64,000 bases of DNA from Eriocheir sinensis (taxonomy: Eukaryota; Arthropoda; Malacostraca; Decapoda; Varunidae), in the NCBI RefSeq assembly GCF_024679095.1, contig NW_026110558.1, forward strand, positions 1 through 64,000. The letters run 5' to 3'. The notes beneath the pieces are model-generated. The model had not been told where the DNA came from. It worked only from the letters and a program-made list of their open reading frames with translations, and made no database searches. The position numbers were made by a program, and so were the translations under genes. This document shows positions 35,344 through 48,247 of this stretch, piece after piece; position 1 is the first letter of the stretch; every line of letters begins with the position of its first letter.

Positions 35344-36518
35344 CACGCGCTATTTGTTTTCGTAGTTGCGTTTACTACTCCGAATAAGGGTGCGACAAGC
35401 TCTGAGGCTGTTGTGGTACTGAGTACGGGCTTCGGCCGTGTCATTCTCTTTCATTAGGTTATAATTCCTTTTTTTTAAGTTTACCGCCCTTTTTATTTCT
35501 CTGGTCATCCACGGTGGATCTACGGCACCATTTACTCGCCTGGGTTTCGTCGGCACTGTAGCCTTTTCTACTCCCAAAAGCTTATCTTTGAAGTTGTCCC
35601 ACACGTTGTCGATTGTATTGTCGGTTAGGTGATGTTGGTCCCAGGTCGCAGAGGGAAGCAGCTCACGGGCTAGGTTGAAATTTGCTTTTTTGTAGTCTGG
35701 TATCACTGACGGATTGTCTACGAGTTTGTGACTTATGTTGACATTGAAACGGATTAAGTGGTGATCGCAACCGTTAATTTTTTCACCAACTTCACAGTCG
35801 CGAATGAGGTCGGGGTCGCTTACTAATACCAGATCCAGCAGATTGTTTTCTCTTGTTGGTTGAGTTACAACTTGAGTGAGGAACGAATCCTCCACCATTT
35901 CTATAAGCCTGTTACCCTCTTGATCTCCAGTCAATTGTCCCCAGTCAATGTTAGGGAAATTAAAGTCCCCAATTATTATTGCCTCTTTACTTTGTGTTAA
36001 AGAGTGAAGCTCTTCGTACAGGGCAGTGTCATCGGCTGCCTGTTGTTTTGGAGGCCTGTATACGGTCGCAAGTGTTAGTTTCTTATTATTCGCAGTTATT
36101 TCCACATAGACGGAGTCGTAATTCTCTGCGTCCTGTTTGTCTATTTTTATGGCAGGGAGCGTACTTTTTACGTAGCAAATTACTCCTCCTCCTTTCTTGT
36201 GCGTTCGATTTTTTTGGAAGCTTTCGTATCCGGGAAATGACAGTTCAGATACTAGATGTGCAGAGTTGGCCCAAGTCTCTGTGATGGCTACCACATCTGG
36301 TTTCTCAGTTGCAATATACGCCCTAATTTCGTCCTTTTTGGGTAATAGACTGCGTGCATTTGTGTACAAAATGGAAATGTGACTACTGGTTTGGCCGCGT
36401 CGTGTTGAATGAGTTCGCTTGTCGGAGGTGTCGTTGGTTACACAGTTTCTTGCAAGCCGCATCGACGCTACGGTTCGGTTGATCAAGGGCTGCCTTTGCC
36501 TTGCCCTCGCCTCCAGTT
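35344..36518 (-). CDS. LINE A ORF2, endonuclease part
   Basis: This frame is open from before the ORF1 stop and lies in the -1 frame. The APE-type endonuclease (about 250 residues) shows the expected motifs: TNARSLLPKKDEI, AITETW, GGGVICYVKS, ATVYRPPKQQ, IIIGDFNFPNIDW (catalytic Asp/Asn) and GCDHHLIRF (Asp-His). It is followed by a linker with PPWMTREIKRAVNLKKRNYN and TQYHNSLRACRTLIRSSKRN. The frame breaks near 35,350, where further indels separate it from the reverse transcriptase, so this ORF2 is not functional as one protein. It cleaves target DNA to prime reverse transcription in intact relatives. Confidence 0.8.
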
Positions 36519-36881
36519 TTTTGAATAGCTTTTCGAGAAGCTTTCAACTGCATCGTTCAGGAGCCTTCCTAGCCGCGCCGAACCAACCTCGTTCAAGTGG
36601 AGTCCGTCCTCCCAAAACAAATCTGGGCGCTGGTTGAAGTGATGCCATGCGTTCATGAACCCTACGCCTTCATCGTTACATAACTGCTTTAGACTAGTGT
36701 TGACGCCGAACGCTTTACTGTTCTTGTATCCGGCGAACGTATTGACTCTCGGTAGAATTCCAGAGACGATGATGTGAGGGGACTTGGTCTTGTATTTCCG
36801 AATGACTTGACGGTATTTTGCTAACAGGTTCTGAATTTGAGTTGACTGAAGGTCGTTGGTTCCCGCATGGATCAGATACAC
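36483..36881 (-). CDS. LINE A ORF1 C-terminal part: SGNH/GDSL-type esterase domain
   Basis: 132 codons survive, from VYLIHAGTNDLQ to GQGKGSP. GTND is block III and EDGLHLNEVG is block V (Asp/His of the catalytic triad) of SGNH hydrolases; block I (GDS) is lost by truncation. The upstream part of the open frame is polypyrimidine translation and not part of the protein. The stop is TGA at 36,485-36,483. ORF2 lies in the -1 frame and overlaps this end. A slippery heptamer A-AAA-AAC occurs at 36,522-36,516, 31 bases before the ORF1 stop. SGNH domains in ORF1 are known from CR1-clade elements; their role in retrotransposition is not firmly known. Confidence 0.8.
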   Translation of the reverse strand: MYLIHAGTNDLQSTQIQNLLAKYRQVIRKYKTKSPHIIVSGILPRVNTFAGYKNSKAFGVNTSLKQLCNDEGVGFMNAWHHFNQRPDLFWEDGLHLNEVGSARLGRLLNDAVESFSKSYSKNWRRGQGKGSP

Positions 36882-37351
36882 TGAGGAGAAGAAGAAGAAA
36901 GAAAGAAGAAAGAAGAAATAGAGGAGGAAGAGAAGAATGTTGGAAATCAAGGAAACAGAGAAAGTGGAATGTCTAAGATGACGAAATATAGAGGAAAGAA
37001 ACTGCGAAAAGGGACAAAATGAATAAGGAATTGGAGAGAAGTGAAAGGCGGAGAAAGAAGGAGAGGAGAGGAGAAGGAGGAGAGAGAGAAGGGGAGTGAG
37101 TGGGAGAAGGAAAGGCAAAGGAAATGAAAAGAGAGACCAGAAAAGAGATTGAGGAAGGAGAGGGTGGTAAAGGAAGAAGGGAGAGGGGGAGGGAACAGGG
37201 TGACAGAGGGAGAAGGGGAAGGAAGGGGGAGGGAAATGGAAGCGGAGGGGAAGGAAGGGAAGCCGAAGATGATGAAACAGTGATGAAACGTCAACCGGAA
37301 TGAAACGCGACTCGCTCAGGTTCGGGTCCCTGATATTTCTCTTTCCGAAAA
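36882..37351. repeat. Purine-rich tract upstream of LINE A
   Basis: GGA/GAA-rich on the plus strand, which is polypyrimidine in the orientation of LINE A. It shows only degenerate repeats such as AAGGGGGAGGGAAATGG near 37,225. No gene. Confidence 0.6.
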
Positions 37352-39065
37352 ATGTTAACCTTCTCACTTCTCCCTTTGCTCTCCTTCCCTCACCCTTCCA
37401 TTTCCCTCTCCTCCTCCTCCTCCTCTTCCCCTTCTCCTCTTCCTTCTCCTCCTCCTCCCCCTTTTCTTCTTCCTCTTCCTTCTACGAACAAATGCATTCT
37501 CTCAGTCATCTATCTTTGTGGAAATTTAGCCGACATTCCCTCCTTTCCTCCCTCCCTCCTTCCCTCCCTCCCTCCTCCCCATCTTCCCTCCTTCCCTCCC
37601 TCCCTCCTCCCTATCTTCCCTCCTTCCCTCCCTCCCTCCTCCCTATCTTCCCTCCTTCCCTCCCTCCCTCCTCCCTATCTTCTATCCTTCCCTCCCTCCC
37701 TCCTTCCCTCCCTCCCTCCTCCCTATCTTCCCTCCTTCCCTCCCTCCCTCCTCCCTATATTCCCTCCTTCCCTCACTCCCTCCTCCCTAACTTCCCTCCT
37801 TCCTCCCTTCCTCCTCCTCCCTCCTCCCCTGTCTTCCCTCCTTCCTCCCTCCTCCTCCCTATCTTCCCTCCTTCCCTCCCAATCTTCCTCCTTCCTTCCT
37901 CCCTCCTCCCTCTCTTCCCTCCCTCCCTCCCTATCATCCTCCTTCCCTCCCTCCCTCCTCCCTATCTTCCCTCCTTCTCTCCCTCCCTCCTCCTTATCTT
38001 CCCTCCTTCCTCCCTCTCCTCCTATCTTCCCTCCTTCCCTCCCCTCCCTCCTCCTCCTATCTTCCCTCCTTTCTCCCTCCTCCTTATCTTCCTCCCTCCT
38101 CCCTATCTTCCTCCTTCCTCCCTCCTCCTCCTCCCTGTCTTCCTTCCTCCTCCCTATCTTCCCTCCCTCCTCCCTATCTTCCCTCCTTCCCTCCTTCCCT
38201 CCTCCCTCCCTATCTTCCCTCCTTCCTCCTTCCTCCCTCCCTCCTCCCTATCTTCCCTCCTTCCCTCCTCCTCCCTCCCTCCTCCTATCTTCCCTCCTTC
38301 CCTTCCTCCCGCCTCCCTATCTTCCCTCCTTCCTCCCTCCTCCTCCCTATCTTCCTCCTTCCTCCCTCCCTCCCTCCTCCCTATCTTCCCTCCTTCCCTC
38401 CTTCCTCCCTCCCGCCTCCCTATCTTCCCTCCTTCCCTCCTCCCTCCTCCCTATCTTCCCTCCTTCCTCCATCCTCCTCCCTATCTTCCTCCTTCCCCTC
38501 CCTCCCCCTATCTTCCCTCCTTCCCTCCTCCTCCTCCCTATCTTCCTCCTTCCCTCCCTCCCTCCTCCCTATCTTCCCTCCTTCCTCCCTCTCCTCCCTC
38601 CTTCCTCCCTCCCTCCTCCCTCCTTCCCTCCCTCCCTTCTTCCCTTCCTCCCTCCCTCCCTCCCTCCCTTCTTCCCTTCCTCCCTCCCTCCCTCCTTCCC
38701 TCTCTTCCCTCCCTCCCTTCCTTCCTTCCCTCCCTCCCTTCCGCCCTTCCCTCCTTCCCTCCCTCCCTCCTCCCTATCTTCCCTCCTTCCCTCCCTCCTC
38801 CTCCCTATCTTCCCTCCTTCCCTCCCTCCCTCCTCCCTATCTTCCCTCCTTCCTCCCTCCTCCCTCCTCCTCCTTATCTTCCCTCTTTCCCTCCCTCCTC
38901 CCTCCCTGTCTTCCCTCCTTCCCTCCCTCCCTCTCCCTATCTTCCTCCCTTCCTCCCTCCCTCCCCCCTATCTGCCCTCCTTTCATCCCTCCTCCTCCCT
39001 ATCTTCCCTCCCCTCCCTCCCTATCCTCCCTATCTTCCTCCCTCCCTCCCTTCCCTATCTTTCCC
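37352..39065. repeat. CCTCC-type polypyrimidine minisatellite, about 1.7 kb
   Basis: From about 37,540 it consists of irregular units of roughly 28-36 bp built from CTCCCTATCTTCCCTCCTTC and CCTCCCTCC. Unit length and phase drift, so all frames stay open for long distances and give Ser/Leu/Pro-rich translations that are not proteins. The same unit type continues after LINE B (41,881-41,945), after the LINE H fragment (42,859-42,940) and after LINE D (44,941-45,130). The tract was therefore present before these elements inserted. Confidence 0.9.
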
Positions 39066-39068
39066 ATC

Positions 39069-41880
39069 TAGAATCCGAAATGTCATTCCCTGGGTACGAA
39101 AGCTTCCACAAAAGTCGAAAGCACAAGAAAGGAGGAGGAGTAGTTTGCTACGTAAAAAGTACACTCCCTGCCATAAAAATACACAAACAGGACGCAGAGA
39201 AATACGATTCTGTCTATGTGGAATAACCGCAAATAACAAGAAACTAACACTTGCAACCGTATACAGGCCTCCAAAGCAACAGGCAGCCAATGACACTGCC
39301 CTCTCCGAAGAGATTCACTCTCTAACACAAAGCAAGGAAGCAATTATAATTGGGGACTTTAATTGCCCTAACATTGACTGGGGATTGAGGACTGGAGGTC
39401 AAGAGGGTAACAGGCTTATAGAAATGGTGGAGGATTCGCTCCTCACTCAAGTTGTAACTCAACCAACAAAAGAAAACAATCTGCTGGATCTGCTATTAGT
39501 AAGCGACCCCAACCTCATTCGCGACTGTACAGTTGATGAGAAACTTAATGGGTGCGATCACCACTTAATCCGTTTTAATGTCAACATATGTCATAAACTC
39601 GTAGATAATCCAACAGTGATACCAGATTACAAAAAAGGAAATTTCAACTTAGCCCGTGCGCTGCTTCCCCCTACGACCTGGGACCAACTTGGCATCACCG
39701 ACAATACAATCGACAACGCGTGGAACGTCTTCAAAGATAAGCTGTTGCAAGTAGAGAAGGCTACAGTGCCTACGAAATCCAGGCGAGTAAATGGGGCCGT
39801 AGATCCACCGTGGATGACCAGAGAAATAAAAAGAGCAGTAAACCTAAAAAAAAGGAATTATAATTTGAGGAAAGAGAATGCTACGGCCGAAGCCAGCACA
39901 CAGTACCACAACAGCCTCAGAGCTTGTCGCAGCCTTATTCGGAGTAGCAAACGCAACTATGAAAAGCAAATAGCGCGCGAAATCAAAACTAACTCCAAGA
40001 AATTCTTCACGTACATAAGATCGAAAAAGAAAGTAAAATCCAATATTGGTCCCCTGACAGACGAGACTGGATCTGTAACTCAGGACAGTAAACAGATGGC
40101 CAGAATCCTCAACAGTAACTTCGCATCCGTATTCACAGTCGAGGACATCGAAACCATTCCCGAGGGCCCTGACCCTATGAGTGAGATCACGCCGCTGGAA
40201 ATTGACTCAATATGCGACCAAGAAGTAAAAAAGTACTTGGACAAACTCGACACGAACAAGTCAACGGGACCCGACAGTTTGTCCCCGCGGTTATTAAAAG
40301 AGCTTAAACAACAAATTCTTCAACCACTCACTACCATATTCAACCGGTCAGTTCAACTAAACAAGGTCCCGGAAGACTGGAAGATGGCGAACGTAACACC
40401 GATTTTCAAAAAAGGAGACAAAAGCGTTGCATTAAACTACAGGCCCATAAGTTTGACATCAGTGGCAGGAAAAATACTCGAAAAGATTATTAGAGATAAA
40501 CTTGTTAAGTTTCTAGAAAACAATAATATAATCTCCGACACCCAGCATGGCTTCAGAAACAAGCGCTCCTGCCTAACGAATTTATTAGACTTCTTCCAAG
40601 ATATATATAAGAACTGGGATGCCCACATCCCCAGTGATGTTATATACCTGGACTTTCAGAAAGCCTTCGACAAGGTACCGCACGAGCGACTCCTTAAGAA
40701 ACTGCACTCGGCGGGCATCGGAGCCAATCTGATCGCGTGGATAAGAGATTGGCTCACCGACAGAAAACAACGAGTACTACTCAACGGACAGCCTTCCGAT
40801 TGGCTACCAGTCACTAGTGGAGTGCCTCAAGGGTCAGTGCTGGGACCCATCCTCTTTATCATATATATCAATGACCTAGAATCAGGACTGAAATCCACAA
40901 TATCGAAATTTGCAGATGACACCAAGGTGGGTGGAGATGCCCTCACAAAGACCGACTGCGAAATCATTCAGAAAGACCTCAATCACATTATCGAATGGTC
41001 GGAAAAATGGCAAATGTCTTTTAATGTTGACAAATGCAAAGTCATGCACATTGGGTCCCAAAATAGTAACCACACATACATCATGAATGGGAGGCCTCTG
41101 CAAGCGATGCAGGAGGAAAAGGATCTTGGAGTCACTATCAGCAGTGACCTGAAACACGCGAATCACTGTAAAAAAGCATACAACAAGGCCAACATTATGC
41201 TCGGGTTCATAGCGAGGAACTTCGAGTGTAAAACACCAGACGTGATGCTATCCTTGTATAATTCCATGGTAAGACCGCACCTCGAGTATGCAGTGCAGTT
41301 CTGGTCTCCCAATTACATAAAGGACATTGCTTTACTGGAAAGGATTCAACGACGCGCCACAAAGATGATTCCAACCTTCAATGCTCAACCGTACGAGGAA
41401 CGACTCAAGCGACTCAATCTCTTTACATTGGAGAAAAGACGCCTACGAGGGGATATGATTCAAGTCTTCAAGTATCTAAAAAAGTTCAATAACGTCGATT
41501 ACTCCAAATTCTTTGAACTGCAAACCAACTCAAGAACTAGAAATAACGGTTTACCCATTCAGTCGAGTCGATGTAACACAGACATTGGAAGGAGTTTCTT
41601 TTCAAACCGAGTCATCCGCCACTGGAGCAATCTTCCCTCAGAAGTAGTAAATGCGAATACCATCAACTCCTTCAAATATAGAATCGACCGTCATTTCGCT
41701 GCGTCAGGAGTAAACTGAATAACGAGGGGCTTCCATCTGCTCCTCAATATCGAGGTGCTTTCATCTGCTCACCAAGCCCCAAGTGGCGGTCGAGCAGATT
41801 AAACCACCCAAGCGGGCGACCTCGTAATGAGCCAATAGGCTTTCTGTTGCCTGCATTTCCATGTTTCCATGTTTCCATGT
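39069..41880 (+). mobile_element. LINE copy B (family 1), 5'-truncated, about 2.8 kb
   Basis: The copy starts abruptly within the endonuclease (EMSFPGYESF, about 39,076) directly after the CCTCC minisatellite. It ends with a 3' UTR containing GGGGCTTCCATCTGCTCC and AGGCTTTCTGTTGCCTGC and a tail of three TTTCCATG-type repeats at about 41,860-41,881. The tail is followed at once by TCCCTATCTTCCCTCC minisatellite sequence. A single-base deletion at about 39,223 (GTGGAATAACC, where copy A has GTGGAAATAAC) breaks the endonuclease. From 39,227 to the stop at 41,716-41,718 the frame is fully open. Confidence 0.9.
39227..41718 (+). CDS. LINE B ORF2: endonuclease remainder plus complete reverse transcriptase
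   Basis: About 830 codons remain open after the frame-breaking deletion. The order is: endonuclease motifs ATVYRPPKQQ, IIIGDFNCPNIDW and GCDHHLIRFNV; linker with PPWMTREIKRAV; NKSTGPDSLSP; NVTPIFKKGDKSVALNYRPI; HGFRNKRSCLTNLLDFF; palm A YLDFQKAFDKVPHERLLKKL; B SGVPQGSVLGPILFIIYIND; C SKFADDTKVGG (intact Asp pair); DLGVTISSDL; and the C-terminal domain ending IDRHFAASGVN. The reverse transcriptase appears intact. The open frame upstream of 39,227 is minisatellite and not part of the gene. Confidence 0.85.
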
Positions 41881-41945
41881 TTCCTCCCTATCTTCCCTCC
41901 ATCCCTCCCTCCCTCCTCCCTATCTTTGCTCCTTCCTTCCCTCCA

Positions 41946-42858
<913 letters not shown>

Positions 42859-42940
42859 TTCTCCCTATCTCTCCTCCTTCCCTCCCTCTTTCCCTCCCTC
42901 CTTCCCTCCTCCCTATCTTTTCTCCTTCTTTCCCTCCGTA

Positions 42941-44940
42941 TCGGACCGCTTGCTAATGAAAATGGTAACCACACGAACGATGAAAATGAAGTGGCTACAA
43001 TCCTAAATAACTTTTTCGCATCCGTATTTACCGACGGAGATTGTTTATCACCTCAATCGCCGGAGGTTAGAAGGGCCGAAAAGATGTTAAGTGGCGTGCT
43101 CATCATAGAAAGTGACATTTTACGCACAATTGAAAAGATTAAAGTAAGCAAAGCTCCTGGTCCAGACAAAATTACCCCTAGGATCTTAAAATAAATCAAA
43201 CATCAAATTTGTAAACCGCTCTCCATCATATTCAATGAATCTTTAACAGCTGGAAAAGTTCCGTCGGATTGGAAACTTGCAAATGTCACACCAATTTTCA
43301 AAAAGGGGGACAAGTCTCATCCAGGAAACTATCGACCAATTAGCCTGTCATCGATTGTTTGTAAGTTAATGGAGACTATCATTCGCGACAATATGGTGAA
43401 ATTCTTCGAAGAAAATAATATAATAAATACTTCGCAACATGGCTTCCGTAGTAAGCGTTGGTGTTTGACTAACTTACTTGATTTTTTTCATTATATTTTT
43501 GAGGTGTTTGATGAAAGCAGATCAGTAGATATCATATATCTGGATTTTCAAAAGGCATTTGATAAGGTCCCCCACCAACGATTGCTCAGCAAACTACTGG
43601 CGCACGGTATCTCGGGTAACATTCACAATTGGCTTGTGGACTGGCTCTCTGAGCGGAAACAGAGAGTAGTTCTAAACGGTGTTACATCTAACTGGCTCGA
43701 CGTCAGAAGCGGCGTACCTCAAGGATCAGTGCTTGGCCCCATGCTCTTCTTAATTTATGTTAATGATATCGATGATGGGCTCACTTGCAAAGTATCAAAA
43801 TTTGCTGATGACACAAAAATTGTAGGTAAAGTAACTGCGACACTCGACGAAGAAGCTTTACAATCAGATATAGATCGACTTGCACGTTGGGCCAATCAAT
43901 GGCAAATGAAATTTAACGTTGACAAATGTAAAGTGTTGCACATCGGAAAAAATAACAATCGCGTTCGGTACGTAATGAATGGCCAACAACTTTCTGCAGT
44001 AAGTAAAGAAAAGGATCTTGGAATCACTATATCAAGCGATTTAAAGCCCGGTCAGCATTGTTCAGAGATAGTTAAAACTGAAAACAAATTGGTTGGCTTC
44101 ATCGGACGAGTCTTTAATAATAAATCGGAAAAAGTAATATTAAAACTGTATAATTCGTTGGTTCGACCCCGTCTAGAGTACTGTGTATAGTTTTGGTCTC
44201 CCTATTACAGAAAAGACATAGAAAAGTTGGAACAGGTTCAACGAAGAGTAACAAAGATGATTCCTAGGTTGAGAAATTTATCATATGAACAAAGGCTTAA
44301 AGAAGTAAATTTATTCAGCCTATCAAAACGAAGAATGCGAGGCGATCTAATAGAAGTGTTTAAAATGTTTAAAGGATTCAGTGATATTAATGCGGAAGAT
44401 TACTTTACAATTGATCGATCAAATAGAACAAGAAGAAATCACAATTTGAAGATAAGTGGTAAAAGATTCTCGTCGCACGAAGCTAAACACTTCTTCTTCA
44501 ATCGAGTTGTTAATGTTTGGAACTCTCTACCCTGTGATGTCGTTGATAGCACAACAGTTACGGCCTTCAAGAATAGATTAAACAAGTGTTCTGTATCCAA
44601 CCAGCAACTAAGATATTACTCATTGTCGTAATAACGTTAAGTTCTTTCGAGTACTGGTGTCCTTGTCCGCTTTTATCGCCCGGTTAGTGGTAGCAGTAAT
44701 GGTAGTTCTTTCCTCTTTCTTACATAAATTCCATGCAGTTTTTCCATGCTGCATGATTCTTTTTCATTCCCTGCCAGCTCTGGCTGGAGGGATGGGGGGT
44801 GGGGAGGAGCCTTCGCCTTTGGTGTCCTTCATCTTCTACCTTTGATTAGATAGTTAGTGTAGCTTGTCACAAACAGCCTCGTAAGGACCAGCAGGTCTGC
44901 TGTTGTTTGTTCTTCCTTTGTGTTTATTTGTGTTCCTTTG
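42941..44940 (+). mobile_element. LINE copy D (family 3), 5'-truncated, about 2.0 kb
   Basis: Starts at a CCTCC tract (CTTTCCCTCC|GTATCGGACC) and ends with a 3' UTR (TGTAGCTTGTCACAAACAGC, GGACCAGCAGGTCTGCTG) and a tail TTTGTGTTCCTTTGTG before CTCCTATCTCTCCTCC. It encodes the reverse transcriptase with three breaks: TAA at 43,192-43,194 after TPRILK, a frame discontinuity around 43,195-43,365, and TAG at 44,188-44,190 after LEYCV. The protein is clearly distinct from families 1 and 2. Confidence 0.85.
42946..44631 (+). pseudogene. LINE D reverse transcriptase (stop-interrupted)
   Basis: The order is IGPLANENGNHTND, FFASVFTDGD, KAPGPDKITPRILK, then an in-frame stop. NVTPIFKKGD and NYRPISLSS follow. 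The long frame 43,369-44,190 has SQHGFRSKRWCLTNLLDFF, IIYLDFQKAFDKVPHQRLL, RSGVPQGSVLGPMLFLIYVN, catalytic KFADDTKIVG and DLGITISSDLKP. After the second stop the remainder to 44,631 holds the basic C-terminal domain (QRRVTKMIPRLRNLSYEQRL). The catalytic box is intact, but the stops make the copy inactive. Confidence 0.85.
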
Positions 44941-46071
<1,131 letters not shown>

Positions 46072-46075
46072 TTAC

Positions 46076-46841
46076 CTTCTTTGGATATCCTTCGCTGCCG
46101 GAAACGCCACATCACCGCCACAAGAACAACAAGAACACCAACACCTATCATTGCCGACACAACGATGATGGTGATGGTGGTTGTGGTGATGGTGGTTGTA
46201 GGGGTGGTGGTGGTGGTGATCGTAGGGGTGGTGGTGGTGGTGGTGGTCGTAGGGGTGGTGGTGGTGGTGGTGGTCGTAGGGGTGGTGGTGGTGGTGGTGA
46301 TGGGGATGTAGGTGCAGTTTATCCATGAGAGGCTTTGTCTTGTGTATCCTTTAAGAGTACACTGTCGACTCGGGTACTGTGATCTCCACCTTGAGGGCCC
46401 GTGAGCCTCAACAGTAACAGCCCGGTAATCAGGGAAGTAGCCCGTTCTGCGGCACCCAAGAGCACAATCAACAGTCCATACTGCAAACTGAAGACCGTAG
46501 CCATTGATGCTGCCATAGTTCAACACACGTGCCCACAACCCCCACCACTGTGCGTCCCCAGGGAAGCAAGTGGCGTCCAGCGTGAACCAGGCGTCGCTCA
46601 GCAAGCCACCGCCCGCCGCCACGAGCCTGATGCCTTTGAACCCTGGATCGGGGTGCACGTACAAGATGGTGCTCCAGGCGCCCCTGTTATGTTCAATGGT
46701 GGTAACGTTCTTCCATTCCTCATCCCCCGAGATGGTAATTTGGGCAGGGCAGTGTGGGTCCCAGTGGGGTCTGAAGGAATTTCCGGCCGCAAGCAACGAT
46801 GCTTCAATAAACAGCAAGATCAAGGGCAGCCTGGCCTTCAT
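46076..46841 (-). CDS. Thr-rich type I membrane protein, first coding exon
   Basis: From ATG 46,841 the protein has a signal peptide (MKARLPLILLFIEASLLAAG, residues 1-20). An extracellular domain of about 165 residues follows, with Cys and Trp spread through it (CFPGDAQWWGLWARVLNYGS, AVWTVDCALGC) and an NVT and an NCT glycosylation site. Next come a Thr-rich mucin-like stalk (about 183-216, encoded by a GGT repeat) and a transmembrane helix (IIVVSAMIGVGVLVVLVAVMW) with an RFRQRR stop-transfer signal. A consensus donor (GAAG|GTAAAA) at 46,076/46,075 ends the exon ahead of the GA repeat, so the Leu/Ser run in the open frame is intron. The ectodomain family is not recognised. A TATA box and initiator lie upstream. 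Confidence 0.6.
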
Positions 46842-46850
46842 CGTGGCTCA

Positions 46851-46908
<58 letters not shown>

Positions 46909-47049
46909 GGGAAGAGTGTTGAGTCTTGAGTGTTGAGCTTCTAAAGACTGCTGAGGCGTTCACTCTCGTATCTTCGCAGCGACTCGTGGTCTCCCTTTCC
47001 TTGGAGACGCAATTCAGCGAGCAGCGACCACTCCCGGCAGGACGAGAGA

Positions 47050-47090
47050 GACACTGGGGAGAAATGGCTGTGCTTGTGATTATATACTGG
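47050..47090 (-). promoter_or_regulatory. TATA box and arthropod-type initiator for the membrane-protein gene
   Basis: On the minus strand TATATAA lies at 47,086-47,080. About 31 bases downstream is CCAGTGT (A at 47,055), close to the arthropod initiator TCAGT. This is the right spacing for a transcription start. The implied 5' UTR runs from 47,055 to 46,842 and includes a (CA)n microsatellite (46,852-46,905) just before the start codon. Confidence 0.5.
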
Positions 47091-47407
47091 GCGCCTTTTA
47101 GATAATTTTCCTACAGTTTCCAGATCTGGGACAGGATGTTTCGTGCGTGCCTTGCTGTGTACTACTTCACGCCTCGACACAACTTACTCCGGGCTCAAAG
47201 TACGACTATTACTCAGCGCCACAGAGAACATCAACCGGGAGTTCACGGGTGACTTTCTCTGTTCAAGGTGCAGAAGCTGAGTAAAACTATGGCGAGGATC
47301 ACAGAACAGTCCATGCTGGAAAGTCTCAGCACCTTCCAATAGAGGCTTTTCAAACAGGCGAACTGAGACGCCGAGACGCTTGAAAATGCGGCTTTTTGTC
47401 TCCCTTG

Positions 47408-47845
47408 CAGCCGACGGAAGGTAGGGGAATGATCAGAGAAGAATGGACACGAAAGGAAGGGAAATTATCAGAGAAGGATGGACACGAAAGGAAGGGAAAT
47501 GATCAGAGAAGGATGGACACGAAAGGAAGGGGAATTATCAGAGAAGAATGGACACGAAAGGAAGGGAAATGATCAGAGAAGGATGGACACGAAAGGAAGG
47601 GAAATGATCAAAGAAGAATGGACACGAAAGGAAGGGAAATGATCAGAGAAGGATGGACACGAAAGGAAGGGAAATGATCAGAGAAGGATGGACACGAAAG
47701 GAAGGGAAATGATCAGAGAAGAATGGACACGAAAGGAAGGGAAATGATCAGAGAAGGATGGACACGAAAGGAAGGGAAATGATCAGAGAAGGATGGACAC
47801 GAAAGGAAGGGAAATGATCAGAGAAGGATGGACACGAAAGGGAAG
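47408..47845 (+). repeat. 35-bp minisatellite
   Basis: About 12 copies of a 35-bp unit containing GATCAGAGAAGGATGGACAC and GAAAGGAAGGGAAAT. Copies differ mainly by GGATGG/GAATGG and GATCAG/TATCAG. The unit is purine-rich on the plus strand. Confidence 0.95.
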
Positions 47846-47984
47846 AAAGAATAAAAGGAATAAAAATGAAAAAAAAGAACAAGGGACGAAGAACAACAAC
47901 AATAAAAAGATTAAATTAAAGAAGAAGAATAAAAGGTTAACAAAAGAAGGGAAAAAATAGAAAATACCAAAGAGAAGAAAGAAA

Positions 47985-48149
<165 letters not shown>

Positions 48150-48247
48150 GTCTGAGTCTGAGTGTATGTGATACGAAGTTATGACTCTCCCTCCTCCACC
48201 TCCTCCTCCTCCTCCTCCTCCTCCTCCTTTCATTCATTCATTCATTC

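Larger units (their letters stand above)
33437..36881 (-). mobile_element. LINE copy A (family 1), 5'-truncated, about 3.4 kb
   Basis: In element orientation the copy reads: SGNH-type ORF1 end (36,881-36,483), ORF2 endonuclease (36,485 to about 35,690), linker, reverse transcriptase (about 35,300-33,617), and a 3' tail ending TCCATGTTTCCATGTTTCC near 33,437. The 5' end begins abruptly inside the ORF1 esterase domain at 36,881, next to a polypyrimidine tract, as expected for incomplete reverse transcription. ORF1 with an esterase domain plus an APE-type endonuclease is typical of CR1-like elements. Copies B, C and G belong to the same family by protein and 3' tail. Confidence 0.85.

Noticed and set aside
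37300..39226. Very long Ser/Pro/Leu frames, including one fused to the LINE B reverse transcriptase
   Set aside because: They are translations of the CCTCC minisatellite, which lacks stops in several frames. Only the part from about 39,076 on is LINE-derived.
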